Assembly (NCBI GenBank): GCA_007128995.1
Contig: SKWJ01000098.1
Location: 1-12,983, forward strand
DNA length: 12,983 nt
Direction: 5' to 3'
Source: Paracoccaceae bacterium
GTDB lineage: Bacteria; Pseudomonadota; Alphaproteobacteria; Rhodobacterales; Rhodobacteraceae
Below the pieces are notes generated by a model, which was given only the letters and a program-made list of their open reading frames with translations, did no database searches and was not told the DNA's origin. Made by a program: the position numbers and the translations under genes. This document shows positions 1-6,805 of this stretch, in pieces. Numbering within the stretch: position 1 is the stretch's first letter; every line of letters starts with the position of its first letter.

Positions 1-176
1 CGAAACTTCTGAAGTCCTGCACCCTTCCATTGACCGCGCAGGGCGTGGTCAAGCGCATCATCACCAATCTGGGCGTACTCGATGTGGTCGAAGGTGGCCT
101 AAAGGTCATTGAAACAGCCGAAGGCGTGACAGAAGCTGACATTCGCGCAGCAACTGAAGCGACCATCGTGAACTGA
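1..176 (+). CDS. 3-oxoacid (succinyl-CoA:3-ketoacid) CoA-transferase subunit B, C-terminal end
   Basis: Partial gene: the 5' part lies outside the window. The reading frame opens at base 3 and gives 57 codons before TGA at 174-176. The visible protein has the C-terminal signature of the beta subunit of class I CoA-transferases (AtoA/ScoB/PcaJ group): a CTLPLT element, then GVVKRIITNLGVLDV, then an acidic tail with GVTEADIRAATEA. Known members move CoA from succinyl-CoA to acetoacetate or a similar 3-oxoacid in ketone-body or aromatic-acid breakdown; the catalytic glutamate sits earlier in the subunit and is not visible here. The A subunit normally lies immediately upstream, so it is expected just outside the window. 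The substrate cannot be decided from this fragment. A 10-bp hairpin follows the stop. Confidence 0.85.
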   Translation, partial: KLLKSCTLPLTAQGVVKRIITNLGVLDVVEGGLKVIETAEGVTEADIRAATEATIVN

Positions 177-183
177 ACTCTGA

Positions 184-210
184 CGGGCAGGCGCTTAGCT
201 CGCCTGCCCG
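184..210. terminator. Perfect 10-bp hairpin between convergent genes
   Basis: CGGGCAGGCG at 184-193 pairs perfectly with CGCCTGCCCG at 201-210 around a 7-nt loop. It lies 8 bp after the CoA-transferase stop and covers the last codons and stop of the convergent transglycosylase gene (TAA at 195-197 on the minus strand lies in the loop). Neither side has a T tract, so it is not a canonical intrinsic terminator. The position suggests a shared, bidirectional 3'-end or mRNA-stabilising structure. Confidence 0.5.
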
Positions 211-1100
211 ATCCTGAAGATACATGCGTCTGTCGGCAGTTCGGGGAGTGTCGTGCAAAGCCCGCGTGCCACGATCCATGCAGCCAGTACCTTGGGCACA
301 TAATCGCGCGTCTCTGCGAATGGGGGAACGCCGTTATGGCGCCTGACGGCCCCCTCGCCTGCATTGTAGCCCGCCAGTGCCAGAACAACATCATTGCCGA
401 AATGGGTCAGAAGCCAGTCGAGGTACTGGATACCGCCACGAATATTCTGCGCCGGGTCGAAACTGTCGACAACGCCGAAGCGTTCGGCAGTTGCCGGAAT
501 GAGCTGCATCAATCCCCGGGCATTTGCAGGGCTGACCGCGCGGTACTTGCCGGCGGACTCGACCGAAATCACCGCCAGCGCCAGCGCAGGCGACACATTG
601 GTATTCACTGATGCGCGCAAGATTTCAGAGCCATATCTTTGCGCGATATCCTGCAATGTCTGCATACGTGGCGCCCGGACCGACTGCTGATCGCTTGGAT
701 TGGTCAATGCAGACATTGCCGCGAGGAACCGGCCCGAAGTATCCGGAAGATGCGGCGAGACACGTTCCCAGAACCACGCATGGTCTGAATTGGGCACAGA
801 TCGCAGATCAGCATCGGGGGTCATGACGGGCGCTCTGCGCGGAGCCGTTGCAAGGACGCGCGCTTGTTCAACCGGATCGATCTGAACAGTTATCCGCCGT
901 CCGGGCTGTGACTGCGCCACCGAAATCCGCCGGAATGTGAAATCGCGCTCTGCTGTGCCAGCGTCCGGGCGCAGTGTTTCTGCCGCAAGTCCACCCACAT
1001 TCATGACCTGCAGCGCAGTTGCCACGACCGTCGCAATGACCGAGTTGCTCAAAAAATATGTCATTGTCCTGCACGATCTGATATTTATTACCAAAACCAT
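195..1100 (-). CDS. Secreted SLT-domain lytic transglycosylase
   Basis: Predicted periplasmic enzyme that cleaves peptidoglycan between MurNAc and GlcNAc, forming 1,6-anhydro ends. The 301-residue product starts with a short basic segment and a hydrophobic stretch (about residues 16-40, ending GGLAAE) that fits a Sec signal peptide. A variable linker follows, then a C-terminal SLT domain from about residue 150: catalytic Glu181 in VISVESAG, the GLMQL motif at 196-200, AGYNAG at 243-248 and ETRDYV at 263-268. These are the family hallmarks of soluble Slt/MltC-type enzymes. Two starts are possible. ATG at 1100 has AAGGA at good spacing. ATG at 1064 (MTYFLSNS) gives a more compact signal peptide but a close-set AGGA. 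It stands alone on the minus strand and converges on the CoA-transferase. The exact subfamily and cell role (remodelling, secretion-system assembly) cannot be read from the sequence. Confidence 0.88.
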   Translation of the reverse strand: MVLVINIRSCRTMTYFLSNSVIATVVATALQVMNVGGLAAETLRPDAGTAERDFTFRRISVAQSQPGRRITVQIDPVEQARVLATAPRRAPVMTPDADLRSVPNSDHAWFWERVSPHLPDTSGRFLAAMSALTNPSDQQSVRAPRMQTLQDIAQRYGSEILRASVNTNVSPALALAVISVESAGKYRAVSPANARGLMQLIPATAERFGVVDSFDPAQNIRGGIQYLDWLLTHFGNDVVLALAGYNAGEGAVRRHNGVPPFAETRDYVPKVLAAWIVARGLCTTLPELPTDACIFRIGQAS

Positions 1101-1282
1101 GCGGTTCCTTGGTCGGGATGGCTAGGATCTTGTCAGATATGTTGGGATAAATCCTGCCGGGTGTTGCCTGCCTGCACGGGTTTTGACAAAGCCCATCTAC
1201 AGACTGGCCTCTATAGTGCGGTTGTAAGCTGACCTGCATCACTCAACCATATGAGGCATGTCTGCAACGCATAGCGGCAATG

Positions 1283-1300
1283 TTGCACATGCAATATAAT
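1283..1300 (+). promoter_or_regulatory. TATAAT -10 box with adjoining TTGCA-N2-TGCAA palindrome
   Basis: A consensus TATAAT lies at 1295-1300, directly preceded by the palindrome TTGCA-CA-TGCAA (1283-1294). A second, overlapping inverted repeat pairs TGCAAC at 1263-1268 with GTTGCA at 1282-1287. No good -35 hexamer is found 16-18 bp upstream. That combination fits a promoter whose activity depends on, or is blocked by, a factor binding the palindrome. Transcription from here would start near 1307 and run rightward to the terminator at 1389-1417. A second, weaker candidate pair (TTGCGT at 1306-1311, 18 bp, TAATTT at 1330-1335) would start near 1342. Which one is real is undetermined. Confidence 0.4.
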
Positions 1301-1340
1301 TTAACTTGCGTAATGTATGGGCAATAACTTAATTTGAACA

Positions 1341-1417
1341 CAAGGCGCGGTTGACTCAGTCTCGCGTCTTACCTCCCTGTTGGACTTTGGCCGAGCCTCG
1401 TGCTCGGCCTTTTTTTT
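1341..1417 (+). ncRNA. Candidate orphan small RNA with exposed ACCTCCC stretch
   Basis: No protein gene lies upstream to account for the strong intrinsic terminator at 1389-1417, yet a structured segment precedes it. AAGGCGCG (1342-1349) pairs with CGCGTCTT (1363-1370) over 8 bp with one G-U, and GAC/GTC adds an inner 3 bp. A single-stranded stretch of about 18 nt (1371-1388) beginning ACCTCCC follows, then the terminator stem. Hairpin, unpaired C/U-rich seed, then terminator with T tract is a classic trans-acting sRNA layout. ACCTCCC is complementary to GGGAGGT, a Shine-Dalgarno-like sequence, which suggests blocking of ribosome binding sites. C/U-rich anti-SD sRNAs are known in Rhodobacter (the CcsR type with CCUCCUCCC), but this has only the shorter motif and I cannot assign it. 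The 5' end could be near 1307 or 1342. No ORF longer than 13 codons is seen in 1207-1417 on this strand. Confidence 0.5.
1389..1417 (+). terminator. Strong intrinsic terminator of the candidate sRNA
   Basis: GGCCGAGC (1389-1396) pairs perfectly with GCTCGGCC (1402-1409) around a 5-nt loop and is followed directly by eight T (1410-1417). This is a textbook rho-independent terminator on the plus strand. The nearest plus-strand protein gene upstream ends at 176, so it most likely ends a non-coding transcript. It also insulates purL from upstream transcription. Confidence 0.85.
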
Positions 1418-1649
1418 CGGGTTTCATGCCCAGAAGCTGCGGGGTCTGCCGCGGACCGCAACCTTGAAGTCAGAGCAGAAATTTCAAACCTGCATGTCTT
1501 TTTGGCGCCTTGCACCTTTCGCAGCAAAACCTGACACCTCAAGACAAGGATGATGAATTGTCTTGTGACCTCGCGACAGGGCACGGCAAGACACCGAATC
1601 GCCCCAAAGCAACAAGGCAATGTAACAGACCGGCTTCGGGCCTTTTGCT

Positions 1650-1678
1650 TTGCCGCGCTTTGTCTTAAGACGTTACAA
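1650..1678 (+). promoter_or_regulatory. Possible purL promoter with internal 10-bp palindrome
   Basis: TTGCCG (1650-1655) and TTACAA (1673-1678) are separated by 17 bp, an acceptable but weak sigma-70 pair, ending 30 bp before the purL start. The spacer contains the perfect palindrome GTCTTAAGAC (1662-1671), which could be an operator. The rest of the leader (1418-1649) shows no gene, riboswitch or further clear signal. Low confidence: hexamers like these occur by chance. Confidence 0.25.
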
Positions 1679-1708
1679 ACCCACGCTTGCCGGCAAGGAC
1701 CCTCTGCC

Positions 1709-3874
1709 ATGACTGACCCTCTCATAACCCCAGAGCTGATAGCGGCGCATGGGCTGAAACCAGAGGAATATTCGCGGATCCTCGAGATCATTGAACGTGA
1801 GCCGACCTTCACGGAACTGGGCATCTTCTCGGCAATGTGGAACGAGCATTGTTCCTACAAATCATCGAAAAGATGGTTGCGGACTTTGCCCACAACCGGC
1901 CCACAGGTCATTTGCGGCCCGGGCGAAAATGCGGGGGTCGTGGACATTGGCGATGGCCAGGCCGTGATTTTCAAGATGGAGAGCCACAATCACCCCAGCT
2001 ATATCGAACCCTACCAGGGCGCGGCAACTGGCGTCGGAGGGATCTTGCGCGACGTGTTCACCATGGGCGCGCGTCCGATCGCTGCGATGAACGCGCTTTC
2101 ATTTGGCGCCACAGATCACCCCAAGACCGCCCATCTTGTACGCGGCGTCGTCGAGGGAATCGGTGGCTATGGCAACGCGTTCGGGGTGCCCACAGTAGGT
2201 GGCGAGGTTCGTTTCCACCCTGCCTATAATGGCAACTGCCTCGTCAATGCCTTTGCCGCGGGTCTGGCAGATGCTGACAAGATCTTTTATTCTGCTGCAT
2301 CAGGCGTTGGTATGCCTGTCGTCTATCTTGGGGCCAAGACAGGGCGTGACGGGGTTGGTGGCGCGACCATGGCCAGCGCCGAATTTGACGACACGATCGA
2401 AGAAAAACGCCCGACTGTTCAGGTCGGCGACCCTTTCACCGAAAAACGCCTGCTCGAGGCCTGCCTCGAATTGATGGCCTCGGGCGCTGTGATCTCGATC
2501 CAGGACATGGGCGCGGCCGGGCTGACCTGCTCTGCGGTCGAAATGGGGGACAAAGGCGGGCTGGGCATCAGATTACAGCTCGACAAGGTGCCACAGCGTG
2601 AACCGGGAATGACCGCTTATGAGATGATGCTCTCGGAAAGCCAGGAGCGCATGCTGATGGTGCTTGATCCTGCGAGGGAAACCATCGCGCGGGAGATTTT
2701 CGAGAAATGGGATCTGGATTTTGCAATCGTCGGCGAAACCATCGACGAGGACCGGTTCCTGATCGAACATGGCAACCGGATCATGGCCGATGTACCGCTG
2801 TCCAAACTGTCCTCCAGCGCGCCGGAATATGACCGCCCCTGGACCGAGACGCCAGCGCCAGCGCCTCTGGGCGAGATCCCGGACATTGCCCCGATAGACG
2901 GGTTGCGCGCCCTGATCGGTTCGCCAAGCTACGCGCATAAAGGCTGGGTGTGGGAACAGTACGATACACAGGTCATGGCCGATACAATCCGCACCCCCGG
3001 CATCGGCGCAGGTATTGTCCGGGTCCATGGCACGGAAAAGGCTTTGGCCTTCACCTGTGATGTCACACCGCGATATGTTCGGGCGAACCCGCGTGAAGGC
3101 GGAAAGCAAGCAGTGGCCGAGGCTTACCGCAATCTGACGGCTGTCGGCGCGAGGCCACTGGCAACAACCGACAATCTGAATTTCGGAAATCCGGAAAAGC
3201 CCGAGATCATGGGACAGTTGGTCGGCGCGATCCAGGGCATCGGAGAGGCATGTATCGCGCTCGACATGCCCATCGTTTCGGGAAATGTCTCGCTCTACAA
3301 CGAGACTGACGGACACCCGATCCTTCCGACCCCGACAATCGGGGCAGTCGGGCTGATCGACAAGATTGATGATATCATCAGCGGTCTGCCAGACGATGGC
3401 GATCTGATGTTGATGCTGGGTGAGAGCAGCGGCCATCTGGGCCAGTCAGCCCTTCTGGCCGAATTCTGCGGAATAGAGGCCGGAGACCCACCGCCTGTCG
3501 ATCTGGAACGCGAACGTCGGAATGGTGAATTTCTGCGCGCACACCGGAGCCTTGTGAAAGCCGCGTGCGATCTGTCGGACGGAGGTCTTGCACTTGCCGC
3601 CTTCGAGATGAGCGCGGCAGCAGGCATCGGGATGCGTCTTGACAATGATGAGATCGGCAGTTTGTTCGGCGAAGATCAGGCCCGTTATCTGATCGCCAGC
3701 AGCTTTGATCAGGCCGAAGCGCTGATGGTGGCCGCCGGTCAGGCCGGGGTGACGCTTGCAGTTGTCGGCAGGTTCGGGGGAGAGGATATTCAGATGGGGC
3801 CGCACAGTGCCCCGCTGGCGACCTTGGCAGAACTCTATAACACGTCTTTCGCCCAAGCCCTGGGCACCGCTTGA
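1709..3874 (+). CDS. purL: Phosphoribosylformylglycinamidine synthase subunit PurL
   Basis: Synthetase subunit of FGAM synthase, fourth step of de novo purine synthesis: FGAR + ATP + ammonia (from PurQ) gives FGAM, in the cytoplasm. The 721-residue product matches the small PurL form that works with PurS and PurQ; the fused large form is about 1,300 residues. Visible motifs: [11 protein letters not shown] at 44-54 with the probable catalytic His47, the ATP/metal-binding [18 protein letters not shown] from 91, [14 protein letters not shown] at 238-251, QDMGAAGL at 265-272, and in the second half [10 protein letters not shown] and [13 protein letters not shown] chose ATG 1709 because AAGGAC lies 8 bp upstream and the protein then begins like the family ([10 protein letters not shown]). 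The frame stays open back to 1550, but that 53-residue extension looks unrelated. purS and purQ are not in the window. bolA and grxD follow on the same strand. Confidence 0.97.
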   Translation: MTDPLITPELIAAHGLKPEEYSRILEIIEREPTFTELGIFSAMWNEHCSYKSSKRWLRTLPTTGPQVICGPGENAGVVDIGDGQAVIFKMESHNHPSYIEPYQGAATGVGGILRDVFTMGARPIAAMNALSFGATDHPKTAHLVRGVVEGIGGYGNAFGVPTVGGEVRFHPAYNGNCLVNAFAAGLADADKIFYSAASGVGMPVVYLGAKTGRDGVGGATMASAEFDDTIEEKRPTVQVGDPFTEKRLLEACLELMASGAVISIQDMGAAGLTCSAVEMGDKGGLGIRLQLDKVPQREPGMTAYEMMLSESQERMLMVLDPARETIAREIFEKWDLDFAIVGETIDEDRFLIEHGNRIMADVPLSKLSSSAPEYDRPWTETPAPAPLGEIPDIAPIDGLRALIGSPSYAHKGWVWEQYDTQVMADTIRTPGIGAGIVRVHGTEKALAFTCDVTPRYVRANPREGGKQAVAEAYRNLTAVGARPLATTDNLNFGNPEKPEIMGQLVGAIQGIGEACIALDMPIVSGNVSLYNETDGHPILPTPTIGAVGLIDKIDDIISGLPDDGDLMLMLGESSGHLGQSALLAEFCGIEAGDPPPVDLERERRNGEFLRAHRSLVKAACDLSDGGLALAAFEMSAAAGIGMRLDNDEIGSLFGEDQARYLIASSFDQAEALMVAAGQAGVTLAVVGRFGGEDIQMGPHSAPLATLAELYNTSFAQALGTA

Positions 3875-3926
3875 TCTGTGTGGCGGACGGGATTACCTTC
3901 AGCGAGGCAACAACAGGAACCGCAAC

Positions 3927-4169
3927 ATGGCCATCTCTGCCGTAGAATTGGAAAGCCTACTGAAAGAAGGTTTTCCACAAGCCAAGATCACCATCACCGA
4001 CCTCGCGGGCGACGGCAATCACTATGCAGCCGAAGTCGTTGACGAGAGCTTTCGCGGTTTGAACCGCGTGCAACAGCAGCGTGCTGTCTACGCAGCCCTC
4101 AAGGGAAAAATGGACGGTAGTCACGGCGAATTGCATGCTCTCGCCCTGACCACGAAAGCCCCGGACTGA
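3927..4169 (+). CDS. BolA family protein (BolA2/IbaG type)
   Basis: Small cytoplasmic protein of 80 residues. BolA proteins of this type bind a [2Fe-2S] cluster jointly with CGFS monothiol glutaredoxins and act in iron-sulfur delivery or iron sensing. Visible features are the compact BolA fold pattern: GDGNHYAAEVVDESFRGL (28-45) with His32, RVQQQRAVYAAL (47-58), and the near-invariant C-terminal His70 in ELHALAL, a candidate cluster ligand. The length is typical of the BolA2/IbaG group rather than the roughly 105-residue E. coli BolA. ATG 3927 has AGGAA 7 bp upstream. It lies 52 bp after purL and 34 bp before grxD on the same strand, so co-transcription is likely, and the glutaredoxin neighbour supports the joint role. 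Confidence 0.92.
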   Translation: MAISAVELESLLKEGFPQAKITITDLAGDGNHYAAEVVDESFRGLNRVQQQRAVYAALKGKMDGSHGELHALALTTKAPD

Positions 4170-4203
4170 CGCAATATCGGACAAAGTCGCGAAAGGAAGT
4201 GCC

Positions 4204-4563
4204 ATGAGCGCTCAAGACAAGATCAAAGAGACAGTCGAAGCCAATGATGTCGTGCTTTACATGAAAGGCACGAAAACCATGCCGCAATGTGGCTTTTCAA
4301 GCCGTGTGGCAGGGGTCCTTAATTTCATGGGTGTGGAATATGCCGATGTCAACGTTCTCGCAGACGAGGACATCCGTTCGGGAATAAAGGAATACTCCGA
4401 CTGGCCGACGATTCCCCAGCTTTATGTCAAGGGTGAGTTCGTGGGCGGTGGCGACATCATCACCGAGATGACCCTGTCCGGAGAGCTGGACCAGCTATTC
4501 GAAGCCAAGGGTGTTTCCTATGACAAGGATGCCGCCGAAAAGATCCGCGAAGCCAACGCCTGA
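4204..4563 (+). CDS. grxD: Monothiol glutaredoxin, Grx4 family (CGFS)
   Basis: Cytoplasmic monothiol glutaredoxin that carries a [2Fe-2S] cluster bridged between two Grx or between Grx and BolA with glutathione, and hands clusters on. The 119-residue product shows the active site CGFS at 29-32 within MPQCGFS, Lys21 before it (glutathione contact), the cis-Pro motif WPTIPQLYVKGEFVGG at 67-82, and GGDI at 82-85. These are all hallmarks of the single-domain Grx4/Grx5 class. ATG 4204 has AAAGGAAG at a proper distance. It is the last gene of the purL-bolA-grxD group and is followed by an intrinsic terminator. The adjoining bolA encodes the expected partner. Confidence 0.96.
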   Translation: MSAQDKIKETVEANDVVLYMKGTKTMPQCGFSSRVAGVLNFMGVEYADVNVLADEDIRSGIKEYSDWPTIPQLYVKGEFVGGGDIITEMTLSGELDQLFEAKGVSYDKDAAEKIREANA

Positions 4564-4593
4564 CACGGCGGCACTTTTCGGATGCCAAGGCTG

Positions 4594-4618
4594 GGCCCCG
4601 GCATGTCGGGGCCTTTTT
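4594..4618 (+). terminator. Intrinsic terminator after grxD
   Basis: GGCCCCG (4594-4600) pairs perfectly with CGGGGCC (4607-4613) around a 6-nt loop, followed by five T (4614-4618). It ends the purL-bolA-grxD transcript just before the convergent comEC stop at 4640. Confidence 0.85.
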
Positions 4619-4639
4619 CGTGCGCTGCCAGAAAGCGTG

Positions 4640-6724
4640 TCATCGTTTGGTCCAGTGACGTTGCCCGCTCACTTGCGCGACGGTGCGGATCTGTAGGCGA
4701 CCATTTCTAACCGCATAGGCGCGCGCGCCGGTCGTTCTGAGATCTTGTGGCGTTATGATCTCGCAATGTCCGGGTCGCACTCTCGGCGGATCGGTCATAA
4801 TAATCATCCGGCCCGGCTGACAGTACGTGCCAAGGCTTTCCGCCGCGCGCTTTCCGGCCAGATGCACGACGTCAAAACCACTGCCTTGCAGATGCACGAT
4901 CGTCGCGCGCAGATCATACCCGCTGCGGGCTTGTGCCTCTTGCTGGCTGGCGGCATCACCATCAGAACGCAGCCAGCTGGAGGCGACAAAGCCGCCGGCA
5001 CGCGCGCGGCTCAGGACGCGGCGATTGTCCTGCATCACACCGACAACCTCTGCCTCTGGCGCGATCAGCAGGTCGGGGCGCGTGGACATGCTCCAGAGCA
5101 AAAGTGCAAGCCCCATGATCGGGACACCAGCCCAGCGCGCTGCACCCTGCCAGATCACAAGCCATAGCCCGCCAAGGGCCAAGAGCGGCATGACCACTCC
5201 GCTGGGTTCGCGGATCGGAAGTACTGCCCCCTCGAACGCGCTCACATACGCGGACACACCCAGTATCCAGCCAATCGCAGGCCCCATGATCGCAAGGCCC
5301 AGACCTTCCAGACCAAAAGGGGCCAAGATCGCCGCCAGAACGGCGGCCGGCATGATCACCGCCCCCATCATGGGCACTGCCAGCAAATTCGCGATCAGCC
5401 CATATTCGGCCAATCGGTTGAAACTCGCCGCCGCCACCGGAGCAGTTGCGATGCCCGCCACAATAGAACAGATCACAAGGCTCAGGACGGGCCACGCCCA
5501 ACGCGGCACTGTGCGCCGCCACTCGCGTTCATCACCCAGCCAGCGGAAGACGGCGACCAATCCGACGGTTGCCGCAAAACTCATCTGAAAGCCGGCCTGC
5601 ACCAGCGCTTCCGGGCGCAGAAGCAAGATCAGCGTTGCGGCTATCGCCACCGACCGCAGCGATATGGCGCGCCTGTTCAACAGGATCGCGACCAGCATGA
5701 CCGAGACCATGATATAGGCACGCTCTGTGGCGACATTACCCCCGGACAGGACCAGATAGTACCCCCCCGCGAGCAACGCACCGACAGCAGCAATCTTACG
5801 GGTCGGCGCCCGCAGCGCAAAAGGCGGAACCAGAGCCATGAGCAGACGCAGCAGCCCGTAGACAAACCCCGTCAGCAGCCCCATGTGCAAGCCGGAAATC
5901 GCCAGAAGATGCGCAAGATTTGAGCGCCGCAATTCTTCCATCCGGTCTTGTGGAATTCCCGACCTGTCACCAGTCAGAATCGCTGCCGCAAAACCGCCCC
6001 TGTCATCGGGAAGTTGTTCCTGCACGGCAGTCGAAATGCGCATGCGCAATCGATGTACCCGAAGACCGGCCGCGCCCTCCGCAGCAGGCGCGATCGCGAG
6101 GACAGGAACACGCGTATATCCCACCGCCCCCAACCGCTCGAACCAGGCAAGGCGGCGGAAATCGAAGCCCCCAGGTTCTGCGGGTGCAGGCGGCGGCGAC
6201 AAATGTCCAGTGGTGATGATACGCAAACCGGGCTCTGGCATGATGAATCCTTGTGTGCCGTGCAATGCAAGGCGCACGCGCGCCGGGCTGCGCGACGCGG
6301 GCACCCGGTCCAGCACGACCTGATCAAGGGTCAGGCGAATTGCATCACTCGCAGATCTGTCAATCTTCACGATGCGCCCCTCGATCGGGCCAAAATAGCG
6401 CATGCTCAACACTGGCGCCGCAACGTGCGATGCGCGCAGCCCGGCGACGAGGCATCCCAGGCAAATCAAAGCAAGTCCCAGGGCGACGGGCGCCTGCTCC
6501 TGCGGCAGCACCCATGGAAGAAAGAGACAGAAAGCGCCAAGGATGCTGATTGCGGCCCATTCAAGGGCTATAGGCTCGCGCGGCAGTGCAAAATAGACCC
6601 CGATTCCGATGGCAAGCGCTACTGGCACGAACAGAAACAGACGCCCGCGCTGCGCTGTGAGCGAGAAAAGTTCGCGGCCAACGCCAAGCATGGGCATTGT
6701 CGTGGCAAAGGATGACACGCGCAC
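4640..6724 (-). CDS. comEC: ComEC/Rec2 family DNA-uptake channel protein
   Basis: Inner-membrane protein of natural transformation; ComEC forms the channel through which one DNA strand enters the cytoplasm. The 694-residue product has N-terminal membrane segments (about 28-95), a soluble DUF4131/OB-like part (about 105-215), then the multi-pass Competence domain (about 235-545) with [12 protein letters not shown] at 247-258, the signature [11 protein letters not shown] at 274-284, [14 protein letters not shown] at 376-389 and [17 protein letters not shown] at 435-451. The C-terminal part (about 548-694) lacks the HxHxDH metal motif of the beta-lactamase-like nuclease domain found in full-length ComEC. 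The start is GTG at 6724, preceded by AGAGGAG at 6-nt spacing; in-frame ATG codons at residues 10 and 12 are alternatives without such a site. It converges on grxD and diverges from gltX across 81 bp. Confidence 0.93.
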   Translation of the reverse strand: MRVSSFATTMPMLGVGRELFSLTAQRGRLFLFVPVALAIGIGVYFALPREPIALEWAAISILGAFCLFLPWVLPQEQAPVALGLALICLGCLVAGLRASHVAAPVLSMRYFGPIEGRIVKIDRSASDAIRLTLDQVVLDRVPASRSPARVRLALHGTQGFIMPEPGLRIITTGHLSPPPAPAEPGGFDFRRLAWFERLGAVGYTRVPVLAIAPAAEGAAGLRVHRLRMRISTAVQEQLPDDRGGFAAAILTGDRSGIPQDRMEELRRSNLAHLLAISGLHMGLLTGFVYGLLRLLMALVPPFALRAPTRKIAAVGALLAGGYYLVLSGGNVATERAYIMVSVMLVAILLNRRAISLRSVAIAATLILLLRPEALVQAGFQMSFAATVGLVAVFRWLGDEREWRRTVPRWAWPVLSLVICSIVAGIATAPVAAASFNRLAEYGLIANLLAVPMMGAVIMPAAVLAAILAPFGLEGLGLAIMGPAIGWILGVSAYVSAFEGAVLPIREPSGVVMPLLALGGLWLVIWQGAARWAGVPIMGLALLLWSMSTRPDLLIAPEAEVVGVMQDNRRVLSRARAGGFVASSWLRSDGDAASQQEAQARSGYDLRATIVHLQGSGFDVVHLAGKRAAESLGTYCQPGRMIIMTDPPRVRPGHCEIITPQDLRTTGARAYAVRNGRLQIRTVAQVSGQRHWTKR

Positions 6725-6750
6725 CCTTGTCTCCTCTTACCTGCACGCCT

Positions 6751-6769
6751 AGAACCCAAGTCAGAACCC
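6751..6769. repeat. Direct repeat AGAACCC in the comEC/gltX divergent promoter region
   Basis: AGAACCC occurs at 6751-6757 and again at 6763-6769, a 12-bp period, in the 81-bp gap between the divergent starts. A repeat spaced by about one helical turn could be a tandem operator. On the minus strand it reads GTTC-N8-GTTC, one base longer than the GTTC-N7-GTTC LexA box reported for Rhodobacter, so it is only a near miss. No clear sigma-70 hexamers stand out in this gap. Confidence 0.3.
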
Positions 6770-6805
6770 TGCCCCAGAATTGGTTTCCAAAAGGTTAACA
6801 AGCCC

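Noticed and set aside
1183..1217. TTGACA (1183-1188) and TATAGT (1212-1217) as a strong sigma-70 promoter
   Set aside because: The spacer is 23 bp, far from the 16-18 bp optimum, and no hexamer fits at the right distance. It may be a coincidence or a decayed promoter.
1250..1300. Very short ORFs (7 and 13 codons) in the transcript candidate upstream of 1417
   Set aside because: They lack a convincing ribosome binding site and are too short to judge; no leader-peptide pattern such as repeated regulatory codons is seen.
1550..1708. 53-residue N-terminal extension of purL in the same frame
   Set aside because: It does not resemble PurL, which normally begins near [13 protein letters not shown] 1709 has a proper ribosome binding site, and the ATG at 1550 has AAGG right against it.
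2573..3436. Open frame of 287 codons on the minus strand opposite purL
   Set aside because: It lies wholly antisense to a clear purL with all family motifs, has no recognisable domain, and arises from codon bias in GC-rich DNA.
5948..6715. Open frame of 255 codons on the plus strand opposite comEC
   Set aside because: It is antisense to the conserved ComEC sequence, its composition is low-complexity Arg/Ala/Gln, and it shows no motif; shadow frame.
6751..6769. LexA/SOS box in the comEC-gltX gap
   Set aside because: The spacing is GTTC-N8-GTTC rather than the reported GTTC-N7-GTTC of Rhodobacter, so it is kept only as a direct repeat.
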